From positions 1-64,000 of the forward strand of contig NZ_QODK01000001.1 in assembly GCF_003324485.1 (NCBI RefSeq): a DNA stretch of 64,000 bases, read 5' to 3'. The notes beneath the pieces were generated by a model, which was not told where the DNA came from, ran no database searches, and was given only the letters and a program-made list of their open reading frames with translations. Both the position numbers and the translations under genes were made by a program. Shown here piece after piece: positions 1 to 6,305 of the stretch (the first letter of the stretch is position 1; every line of letters starts with the position of its first letter). The stretch is from Cohaesibacter intestini (GTDB lineage: Bacteria > Pseudomonadota > Alphaproteobacteria > Rhizobiales > Cohaesibacteraceae).

Positions 1-5
1 GGTCA

Positions 6-95
6 TGGCGAATGTGGCTGTGTGTGCGAGATGGAATGGATAGGTGTAAGCAACCAAATCCTACAACAAATCAACCATTTACACTACATTCGCCA
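6..95. repeat. Imperfect inverted repeat (hairpin A)
   Basis: A 10-bp arm at 6-15 (TGGCGAATGT) is complementary to 86-95, and a second short arm at 44-49 (GTGTAA region) pairs with 79-84, so the stretch can fold into one interrupted hairpin. Its interior carries AGCAACCAAATCCT at 49-62, which recurs in the large palindrome at 192-288. No gene covers it. It may be a decayed member of the same palindrome family. Function is unknown. Confidence 0.5.
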
Positions 96-191
96 GCCAA
101 ATTCCCGACCTTCATGCATAAGACGGGTTAGTCTGGATTCAATCTATGTGACAGCACTCAGTTAACATAGAACTGAATAACATTCTAATAA

Positions 192-288
192 ATCCCATAC
201 AGGATTTGGTTGCTACTCCTCTTCGGGTTGATCCACCTGAGAGCATTATCGCTCTCAAGGGCAGCAGCAACCAAATCCTGTATGGGAT
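192..288. repeat. 23-bp perfect inverted repeat with nested hairpin
   Basis: The 23-nt arms at 192-214 and 266-288 are perfectly complementary. They enclose 51 nt that contain a second perfect hairpin, with 6-bp arms at 239-244 (GAGAGC) and 251-256 (GCTCTC) and a 6-nt loop. The whole could form a cruciform or a folded single strand with a side stem. The outer arm shares 14 nt with 49-62. A short open frame (206-427) crosses it but looks non-coding. Possible roles are a MITE-like palindrome, a recombination site or a single-strand origin or transfer site. The sequence alone does not decide between these. Confidence 0.75.
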
Positions 289-406
289 CTATAAGGCCAC
301 AAAACCCAGCGGGATATCGCGGCATGAAAGTGAGGAGATGCCTATCTGGCATTTATTGAGAAGCGCACTTTCAAAACTGTTGACCTACGCCTCGCCTGAC
401 GAACAA

Positions 407-442
407 CGCCCTCTTTCATTGGTTTGAAAGGGGGTGTTTTTT
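407..442 (+). terminator. Rho-independent terminator
   Basis: A 12-bp stem with two G.T pairs runs from CGCCCTCTTTCA at 407-418 to TGAAAGGGGGTG at 425-436, followed by six T at 437-442. No convincing plus-strand gene ends just upstream, so it may terminate a lost gene of the element or read-through from outside the window. Confidence 0.7.
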
Positions 443-563
443 GTTGGAAGCCATGGAGTTCAGATTGGCACGGCAGCCGGAATGACGCCGCGCCGATCAG
501 AACCATCAAGTTGGAAAGAAGAGCAACAGGCGTCTGTTTTCAGTTTTATAAGGAACCATAAAC

Positions 564-1109
564 ATGGCCGTTGCAACCAATCATTCCACCTACAAAGAAA
601 GCAAATGGATCAATACCATCAGTCGTGGCGATATCGCCCTTTTTGCGCACCCCTCGGCATTCAAAAATCACGATAAACTAATCAATCCTACCCCCTATCT
701 TGTTCTCGAAATTATTTATGTCAGTGGAGACATGTATGTCGTTCTTACCGCCGGAACAACAGTTGTAGCCGCGCCGCCGCGCCCCTTTGATATCCAGATT
801 ACCAACAAATCTTCACTAAATGAGGCTGGGCTTGCTGAACCAATTTCCTTTGACACCAACCACCGCATCATTGTCCCAGTTCTTCATTCAGGTTTCGGCA
901 TGCGTTTTGGCGCTACACCGGTAATTGGCCGGCTAAATTCTGCAGGTCAATATCGTCTTCGATCCGTTCGTTCACCTCAGAAGGTTTTGGCTGATCGGAA
1001 AACTTGCCTTTGGGCTCAGCAATGGTTTTTCGAAGAATCCTGCAAAAATCCGAGAAAACGTGATCAGGTGATCATTCCTGCTCCCTATTCCCATGAGCCA
1101 CATAATTGA
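564..1109 (+). CDS. PemK/MazF-like domain protein, copy 1
   Basis: A protein of 181 aa with a ribosome site (AAGGA, 551-555) ahead of the ATG. Residues about 20-110 carry the pattern G-D-I-x-L-F … P-Y-L-V-L … followed by a strand-rich stretch, then a conserved A-T-P-V-I-G-R-L motif near residue 130. The G-D-I/V-x-L-F and P-x-L-V features resemble the SH3-like barrel of PemK/MazF toxins, but the protein is about 60 residues longer than a usual MazF and no antitoxin gene precedes it. It is a clear paralogue of the gene at 1296-1862. It lies on an integrated element about 2 kb from its recombinase. The toxin assignment rests on motif resemblance only; an enzymatic or structural role is equally open. 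Confidence 0.6.
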   Translation: MAVATNHSTYKESKWINTISRGDIALFAHPSAFKNHDKLINPTPYLVLEIIYVSGDMYVVLTAGTTVVAAPPRPFDIQITNKSSLNEAGLAEPISFDTNHRIIVPVLHSGFGMRFGATPVIGRLNSAGQYRLRSVRSPQKVLADRKTCLWAQQWFFEESCKNPRKRDQVIIPAPYSHEPHN

Positions 1110-1284
1110 TTGCTTGGCTCGCTGGAAACAGCCAAGGCATATGTTGAGGCATCAAATCCAGAGACCAAGAAAGTAAATAAACAGAGAGGTCTGATCATTC
1201 GCGGCAGCCTTGGTGACGCCGCTTATGATCCGATCCTCTCCGGAAAAGGCAAAGACAGGCGTCAATTAGGTTTCAAATTATAAG
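1110..1284 (+). pseudogene. Open reading-frame remnant between paralogues
   Basis: The frame that starts TTG CTT GGC just after the copy 1 stop stays open for about 56 codons to a TAA near 1282. It has a coding-like composition (rich in Lys, Glu, Gly, Ala and ending in Q-L-G-F-K-L) but no ATG and no clear ribosome site. I do not recognise the family. It may be the 3' remnant of a gene interrupted when the paralogues were inserted or duplicated, or a chance open frame. Confidence 0.3.
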
Positions 1285-1295
1285 GATCCAAACTG

Positions 1296-1862
1296 ATGCT
1301 CATCAAGGCCATCTCCAATCGCCAGACTCGCCAATCCTGTCATGACTGGAAAGACAGACTCAAATGGGGTGATGTCATTCTATTCCCCTTCCCGATCGAC
1401 GCGACGCGGCAGCGGCTCGATCAAGAACCACGTCCTTGTCTTGTTCAAGACATCCGCTGCGTCAGCGGAGTGCGCTTTGCCACCCTCATCTGTGGGTCAA
1501 AACGCGAGACCAAATGCAAGTCATCTCTTCAAACATACATCTCGAACCCAATTGCCTTGGTTGCCGCGGGGCTAAGATCACCAACGGCATTTAACAGCAA
1601 CCTCAGAATTACCGTTGCCCTCGACCATGAAGGGTTCAAAAGCAACGGGGCTGCCTCCCCAGTTATTGGGCGCTTGATCGATCAAGACAGATTACACTTC
1701 AATGCAATTCGTGCGCGCGTTCAGGTCAATATCGACATGGCGGCGGCTCGCTATCTCGAAAACACCCAAAAGAAGGGCACTCATAAAAAGCCGACCCTGC
1801 CCTCTATCACTCTAACCAAAACAGCAACAGAGAAACCCCCACTATATAAGTGGCAGGTCTAA
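1296..1862 (+). CDS. PemK/MazF-like domain protein, copy 2
   Basis: A protein of 188 aa with a ribosome site (AAGGA at about 1281-1285) 10 nt ahead of the ATG. Residues 27-55 read K-W-G-D-V-I-L-F-P-F-P … E-P-R-P-C-L-V-Q, close to the N-terminal barrel motif of PemK/MazF toxins. The shared S-P-V-I-G-R-L segment follows near residue 130, and then an R-A-R-V stretch. The Lys/Thr-rich C-terminal tail (about 155-188) is not shared with copy 1 and may be disordered. It aligns along most of its length with copy 1 and with the decayed copy near 2376. No antitoxin-like neighbour is present. A solitary toxin-like or domesticated protein is my inference. Confidence 0.62.
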   Translation: MLIKAISNRQTRQSCHDWKDRLKWGDVILFPFPIDATRQRLDQEPRPCLVQDIRCVSGVRFATLICGSKRETKCKSSLQTYISNPIALVAAGLRSPTAFNSNLRITVALDHEGFKSNGAASPVIGRLIDQDRLHFNAIRARVQVNIDMAAARYLENTQKKGTHKKPTLPSITLTKTATEKPPLYKWQV

Positions 1863-1876
1863 TTTCCCCAAAACGG

Positions 1877-1930
1877 GCAACTCCCCCCTCCGGTTTGGCG
1901 CATCGTTGCCAGCAGAGAGGGGGGAGTTGC
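1877..1930. repeat. 14-bp perfect inverted repeat after copy 2
   Basis: The arms GCAACTCCCCCCTC (1877-1890) and GAGGGGGGAGTTGC (1917-1930) are perfectly complementary around a 26-nt loop, beginning 15 nt after the stop of the upstream gene. There is no following T-run, so it is not a standard intrinsic terminator. It could stabilise the transcript end or mark the boundary of a duplicated module. Confidence 0.65.
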
Positions 1931-2375
1931 AGGCATCGATTCAATAGAGCTGCCAATGGTCACACAGACAGCTTTATGTTGCACCAACGCATAAAGAAGT
2001 TGGGCATGGCAAGCTCACTCCCCGCTCCATATTCCCTCGACTTGCTCGGGTAAAAAATCATGCAAACTTAAGGCACGGCTTTCGGCCCCCTCGTGAAGAG
2101 GCCCAACAAGCCACTCAGTCTGCCATCAAGGATTTGGGCTCCCAGCGCATATCATTCTTTGAGAGGCTATAGAACACTTCAGGTCGGCCCAACGGACCGC
2201 CTACAGCAGCACCCTAATTGGGGTGCACACCAAATTCACTGGCGACGACAAATATTCAGCTATTCGCCCAAGCGACCGGTTCACACGCGGCTGTCAATTT
2301 TGAAGCCGCGGTTGATCCGATCGCAGGACCAAGAAGAAAGCCTTGGTGTCTACTCTCACTCAAACGGCCAAAGTC
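1931..2375. other. Non-coding or degenerate spacer
   Basis: About 445 nt with no supportable gene. Short open frames on the plus strand change phase and carry stops. Fragments such as one encoding A-I-K-D-L-G-S-Q-R-I-S-F-F-E-R-L (about 2125-2172) look like decayed coding sequence, but I do not recognise a family. Confidence 0.5.
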
Positions 2376-2620
2376 ATGCTATTCAAAACCTGCATCTCAT
2401 CTTCGTCAGAACCCGACAATTGGAAGCATACTCTGTCTTGTGGTGGCTTGGTGTTATTCCGTACCCCGTCTCTTGATGACGATCAGCAATGACCGCTAGA
2501 ACCACGCCCCTGTCTGATTCAGGCAATCGACGACGTTGACGCGCTTCAGTTTGTAACACTCAACTGTTCGTCAGCGGCTAAACCGGCGAAAATCATAAGA
2601 TTTTTCAAAAAAAATTTTCT
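2376..2620 (+). pseudogene. Decayed third copy of the PemK/MazF-like gene
   Basis: Reading from the ATG at 2376 gives M-L-F-K … D-N-W-K-H-T-L-S-C-G-G-L-V-L-F, then an in-frame TGA at 2490-2492, then P-L-E-P-R-P-C-L-I-Q-A-I-D and L-Q-F-V-T-L-N-C-S-S. This lines up with copy 2 residues M-L-I-K … H-D-W-K-D-R-L-K-W-G-D-V-I-L-F and E-P-R-P-C-L-V-Q-D-I. The second half of the gene, including the P-V-I-G-R-L segment, is missing and the frame ends near 2640 in AT-rich sequence. It is therefore a truncated pseudogene with one nonsense codon in the surviving part. Confidence 0.75.
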
Positions 2621-2831
2621 GCCTTCGAGCACTATGAGACTTTAAAACCAGAAACTCGCGTCATCAAAGAGTAGAAACCAGCGTGATTAGACGCCCCCTT
2701 AAGAAACTAATTTTCTTTTTTATTTCAATTATTTAGCAATAATTTTGAAATTTCTTTTTTGATCAAGCAACTCTCGAACCCATTTACTGCGCTTCTTTTT
2801 TGATGGCAGATCAGAAGTCGAAAAAAGTTTC

Positions 2832-2940
2832 AAATTCCATTTTTCTATCCAGTCAAATGGACCCACTTCCCTGACATCGGAAGCTCGAAACCAACGGTGA
2901 ATAGATACCTGAAATTCCATTTTTCCTGGGTCTTCGAGCT
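2832..2940. promoter_or_regulatory. Direct and inverted repeats upstream of xis-like gene
   Basis: A 14-bp direct repeat, AAATTCCATTTTTC, occurs at 2832-2845 and 2912-2925 (80 bp apart). An inverted pair, AGCTCGAA (2882-2889) and TTCGAGCT (2933-2940), overlaps the second copy. The region is AT-rich and lies just ahead of the excisionase-integrase pair. Excisionase binding sites, integrase arm sites or an autoregulatory operator would all fit. This is inference from position and repetition. Confidence 0.45.
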
Positions 2941-2970
2941 TTATCTAATCTGAAATAGTGAGAAAGGCCA

Positions 2971-3213
2971 ATGCAGGAAAAATACTTACATCTTTACGTA
3001 AACGACCGCCAACTTTGTGAACTGCTGGGCGTCGGAAACGACAAAGGGCGAGCGATTATTAAGGCTCTGCTTCCACACGGTTTTCCCGAAAAAGATCCGA
3101 TTTTTAAAATGTATTACTTCCCTGCCGTGAAGGCTTTCTTGGACCTTCGCAACGGCATTATTGAGCAGCAACCAATGTCAGCATTAGACGGAGAGGAAAG
3201 CTGGAATGAGTGA
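2971..3213 (+). CDS. Excisionase-like small DNA-binding protein
   Basis: A protein of 80 aa, with a ribosome site (AAAGG) close to the ATG. Residues about 10-60 (R-Q-L-C-E-L-L-G-V-G … F-P-E-K-D … Y-Y-F-P-A-V-K-A-F-L) have the layout of a winged-helix or MerR-like excisionase: a helix-turn-helix start, then a wing with F-P, then a helix. It overlaps the integrase start by 8 nt, so the two are probably translationally coupled. Proteins in this position usually set the direction of recombination (excision against integration). The assignment rests on size, context and helix pattern. Confidence 0.6.
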   Translation: MQEKYLHLYVNDRQLCELLGVGNDKGRAIIKALLPHGFPEKDPIFKMYYFPAVKAFLDLRNGIIEQQPMSALDGEESWNE

Positions 3214-4420
3214 TAGCCCCGGTCTATTGAAGACCAAAAAGAAGAATGGGTCAGTTTATTACTATTGGAGGGCAACCAGAGCCGTTTCTGGTAACCCCAG
3301 AGTTAAAGATTATCCTGATCAATCTGTAAACCTGACCTCTGTTGCAGCCGACAAAAGGCCCGAACTCTGCCAAACATTCACCGTTCAGCTCAAAGACTGG
3401 CTTAAGAACGGTCGCAAGAATCCCAAACGATATGACGGAACAATCGAGAGCCTTTCAAGGATCTACGAGACTCACCCAAACAGTCCATTTCAGGCAGTGA
3501 AATACAGCACCCAACACGCTTATCTGATAGAAGCAAAAGTTCTGATCACTGCGGTTGGAAAGCGTCGGATAGACAAAGTTACGGGTGCAGATGTTATCAG
3601 ATGGCATAAGAAAGCTAGCGAACCGGCATCTCAACGAGGTCCTCGTCGCCTTAGAAGAGCACAAGGCCTAGTTCGTCACCTTCGGAGGATTGTGTCCTTT
3701 GGAAAAATGCTTCGCTTGCATGGATGTGCCGACTTCAAGGCGATTCTGTCAGAGCTGCGGATCGAAGGCCCAGCCCCGCGCAAGGAGGCTCCAGAATATC
3801 ATCAAGTCGTTGCGTTCATAAAAGAAGCTCATAGACATGGCCGACCGTCTATAGCATTGGCCCAAGCAATTATGTTCGAATTGACCATGCGTCAATCAAA
3901 TGTGATTGGTCAGTGGGCACCTATTGGTGACGAAGAGGGAGGGATTATCGCTCACGGCAAACGCTGGGAAGATGGTTTAGTTTGGCAGGACATAAAAAAC
4001 GGGGTTCTTACAATCGACACGTCCAAGACCGGCGCAACCGGCAAATGGATCGTTGATGAATACCCGTTGCTTGTTCAGGAACTCGAGAAAATACCTACTG
4101 AGAAAAGGACAGGCCCAATCATCATTGATGAGAATGCAGGACGTCCGTATTTCCATCGCCATTTTGCAAGGAAATATCGTGAAATTGCACAAGCCGCTGG
4201 TTTGCCAGACAAAATCTGGTCACGCGATTATCGAGCCGGCGGTATTACAGAGGCAATGGATGCCGATGCAAATATCGAACATGCACGTCAGCACGCTACC
4301 CATTCGGACATAAAAATGACTGGCCGATACAATCGTGGCTCCGAAAAGCAAACAGCCAAGGTTGCTCGCGCAAGAGCTGCTTTGCGAAAAAGGGAAGGCT
4401 TGGGAAAGAACAAGCCGTGA
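3206..4420 (+). CDS. Tyrosine recombinase / site-specific integrase
   Basis: A protein of 404 aa with a phage-integrase layout: an N-terminal arm-binding part (to about residue 90), a core-binding SAM-like domain (about 95-190), then the catalytic domain. Catalytic landmarks are the Arg in T-M-R-Q-S-N (about residue 231), the beta-hairpin Lys in T-S-K-T-G (about 273), R-D-Y-R-A-G-G (about 344-350) where many family members have H-x-L-R, H-S-D in the A-T-H-S-D motif (about 370), and the nucleophile Tyr in G-R-Y-N-R (about 379). The gene ends 75 nt from the 3' end of tRNA-Gly, which is therefore the likely attachment site. The substitution of the first box-II His by Arg is, as far as I recall, found in related alphaproteobacterial integrases. 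Confidence 0.9.
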   Translation: MSDSPGLLKTKKKNGSVYYYWRATRAVSGNPRVKDYPDQSVNLTSVAADKRPELCQTFTVQLKDWLKNGRKNPKRYDGTIESLSRIYETHPNSPFQAVKYSTQHAYLIEAKVLITAVGKRRIDKVTGADVIRWHKKASEPASQRGPRRLRRAQGLVRHLRRIVSFGKMLRLHGCADFKAILSELRIEGPAPRKEAPEYHQVVAFIKEAHRHGRPSIALAQAIMFELTMRQSNVIGQWAPIGDEEGGIIAHGKRWEDGLVWQDIKNGVLTIDTSKTGATGKWIVDEYPLLVQELEKIPTEKRTGPIIIDENAGRPYFHRHFARKYREIAQAAGLPDKIWSRDYRAGGITEAMDADANIEHARQHATHSDIKMTGRYNRGSEKQTAKVARARAALRKREGLGKNKP

Positions 4421-4495
4421 AAACCCTTTGAAAACTATTTGAAAACCGCAACTATGAGCGTTACCAGAATAGTCTCTAAGCCATTGAAAAATAGA

Positions 4496-4569
4496 TGGAG
4501 CGGGTGAAGGGGATCGAACCCTCGTCGTAAGCTTGGGAAGCTTCTGCTCTACCATTGAGCTACACCCGC
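4496..4569 (-). tRNA. tRNA-Gly(CCC)
   Basis: A 74-nt cloverleaf on the minus strand. The acceptor stem is GCGGGTG/CACCCGC, the D arm begins GCTCAATGG, the anticodon loop is TTCCCAA (anticodon CCC), the T loop is TTCGATC, and the 3' CCA is encoded. The outermost anticodon-stem pair is a G-A mismatch; the other four pair. The 3' end faces the integrase gene, so this is probably the integration site of the element to its left, with the gene kept intact. Confidence 0.93.
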
Positions 4570-4792
4570 TGAGTGCGTGCAATATCGAGCATTTGGGTTT
4601 TTATCTCAAGGGTGTCACACAGGGTTTTTGACATATTTTTGACAGATGAGACCGCTCGGCCTTCTGAGCTGGTAAAAGCCCTTATTTTTGCAGCAAAATG
4701 CTTGCAATGGAGCACACTTGCTGGAAAGAAAGCAAATCAGCACCATATGAGTTCAATTGATAATTGTTGATTTGAGAGACAGGGTTTTCGCG

Positions 4793-5596
4793 ATGCTTGA
4801 TCGAATCAAGACCATTTTGGCGTCCCGCACCTTTGAAATGGCCATCACGGCGGTGATCATTCTCAATGCCATCACGCTGGGGCTCGAAACATGGCCGGCC
4901 GCGCTTGACATGTTCGGTCCGTTGTTTCACTTCATCGACAAGTCGATCCTGGTGATTTTCGTCATTGAGATCACCTTGCGTCTGATTGTCCACCGGCTGC
5001 GTTTCTTCACTGACCCATGGTCGATTTTTGACTTTGTCGTGGTGGCGATTTCCCTGATGCCCACCACTGGCGCCCTGTCCGTGCTGCGTGCTCTGAGGGT
5101 CCTCAGGGTCTTGCGGCTGATCAGCTTTGTTCCCTCTTTGCGACGCGTCGTCGGCGCGTTGCTTGAGGCCTTGCCGGGGCTTGGCTCGATTTCGCTGCTG
5201 CTGGGTCTGCTCTATTATGTCTTTGCGGTGATGGCGACCAAGCTTTACGGCACGGAATTCCCTGACTGGTTCGGCACAATTGGCGAATCCGCCTATACCC
5301 TGTTTCAGGTCATGACGCTGGAAAGCTGGTCAATGGGGATCGTCCGTCCGGTCATGGAGGCTCATCCGTTGGCCTGGCTGTTCTTTGTGCCCTTCATTTT
5401 GATGACCTCTTTCACGGTGCTCAATCTGTTTATCGGTATCATTGTTTCGGCCATGCAGTCCGAACATGAAGCCACAGCCGAGGCCGACCGCGCCGCTCTG
5501 CATGAAGAAACATCGACCGTGATGCTGGAAGTCAGGGCGATGCGGGGTGAGATAGCCGAGTTGAAACAGTTGCTCGCCGAGCAACGCAAAGGCTGA
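4793..5596 (+). CDS. Voltage-gated sodium channel, BacNav (NaChBac/NavAb) type
   Basis: A 267-aa single-domain six-helix channel that would assemble as a tetramer in the inner membrane. S1 is about 14-34, S2 44-64, S3 75-92. S4 is about 95-112 with Arg at 99, 102, 105 and 108 every third residue, as in voltage sensors. The selectivity filter T-L-E-S-W-S-M at about 175-181 is the signature of bacterial sodium channels, where the Glu ring selects Na+. S6 is about 196-220, followed by a C-terminal heptad-like helix (225-265), known in the family to tetramerise. I chose the ATG at 4793; an in-frame TTG at 4757 would add 12 residues. Known relatives act in pH, motility or osmotic responses of marine and alkaliphilic bacteria. 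Confidence 0.9.
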   Translation: MLDRIKTILASRTFEMAITAVIILNAITLGLETWPAALDMFGPLFHFIDKSILVIFVIEITLRLIVHRLRFFTDPWSIFDFVVVAISLMPTTGALSVLRALRVLRVLRLISFVPSLRRVVGALLEALPGLGSISLLLGLLYYVFAVMATKLYGTEFPDWFGTIGESAYTLFQVMTLESWSMGIVRPVMEAHPLAWLFFVPFILMTSFTVLNLFIGIIVSAMQSEHEATAEADRAALHEETSTVMLEVRAMRGEIAELKQLLAEQRKG

Positions 5597-5631
5597 CACG
5601 GCCTTCTGTCGACTGACGTGCCGAAAGGACG

Positions 5632-6291
5632 ATGATGATGACCCGCCCGCTGCTTTATTCCTTTCGCCGCTGCCCCTATGCCATGCGGGCACGGATGGGA
5701 TTGTGGGCATCCGGCATCACCGTGGAGCTGCGCGAGATCGTGCTGAGGGCCAAACCGGCCCATATGCTGGAAATTTCACCAAAGGGCACCATTCCGGTGC
5801 TGCAATTGCCCGATGGCACCGTGATTGACGAAAGCCTCGACATCATGCTCTGGGCTCTTGATCAGCATGATCCACAGGGCTGGCTCACACCTGAAGCCGG
5901 CAAGCGGGCCGAGATGCTGGATTTGATTGCCGAGATGGATGGCGGTTTCAAGCACCATCTGGACCGCTACAAATATGCGACCCGCTATGAGGATGTGTCA
6001 GAAAAGACGGAACGGGACCTGGCCCTGACAGCGCTCAGTCCACTGATCGACCGTCTGATGCGGCATGATCAGTTGTTTGCAGACCGGATAGCGCTGGCCG
6101 ATATTGCTTTGTTCCCCTTTGTACGGCAATTTGCCAATACCGATCGAGACTGGTTTGATGATGCCGTGCCGCCGCGTCTGCTTGCATGGCTTCAGGGCCA
6201 TGAACAGTCAGCGCTGTTTTCGTCGATTTTCAGGAGATGGCCAGTCTGGCAGGACGGGGATCCGGTGACCCTGTTTCCGGGGCCTGATTGA
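5632..6291 (+). CDS. Glutathione S-transferase fold protein
   Basis: A protein of 219 aa. Residues 6-80 form a thioredoxin-like GST N-terminal domain with Y-S-F-R-R-C-P-Y-A (Cys14 in a C-P-Y-A site as in glutaredoxin-like or omega-type GSTs) and the cis-Pro/substrate segment G-T-I-P-V-L followed by D-E-S-L-D-I. The rest is an alpha-helical GST C-terminal domain. The ribosome site AAAGGA supports the first of three consecutive ATGs. A Cys active site points to thiol transfer or deglutathionylation rather than classical conjugation, but the substrate cannot be deduced. It starts 35 nt after the sodium channel gene and may be co-transcribed. Confidence 0.82.
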   Translation: MMMTRPLLYSFRRCPYAMRARMGLWASGITVELREIVLRAKPAHMLEISPKGTIPVLQLPDGTVIDESLDIMLWALDQHDPQGWLTPEAGKRAEMLDLIAEMDGGFKHHLDRYKYATRYEDVSEKTERDLALTALSPLIDRLMRHDQLFADRIALADIALFPFVRQFANTDRDWFDDAVPPRLLAWLQGHEQSALFSSIFRRWPVWQDGDPVTLFPGPD

Positions 6292-6305
6292 CGCACAATG
6301 CGGTG

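Noticed and set aside
206-427. 73-codon plus-strand open frame
   Set aside because: It runs through the 23-bp palindrome and into the terminator stem, has no ribosome site and no recognisable domain.
1-1930. Integron-like cassette array (small same-strand genes separated by hairpins)
   Set aside because: None of the hairpins carries the attC core pair (RYYYAAC … GTTRRRY), and the recombinase at 3206 is a phage-type integrase, not an IntI.
2729-2920. 63-codon minus-strand open frame
   Set aside because: No clear ribosome site; AT-rich, and it overlaps the repeats that look regulatory.
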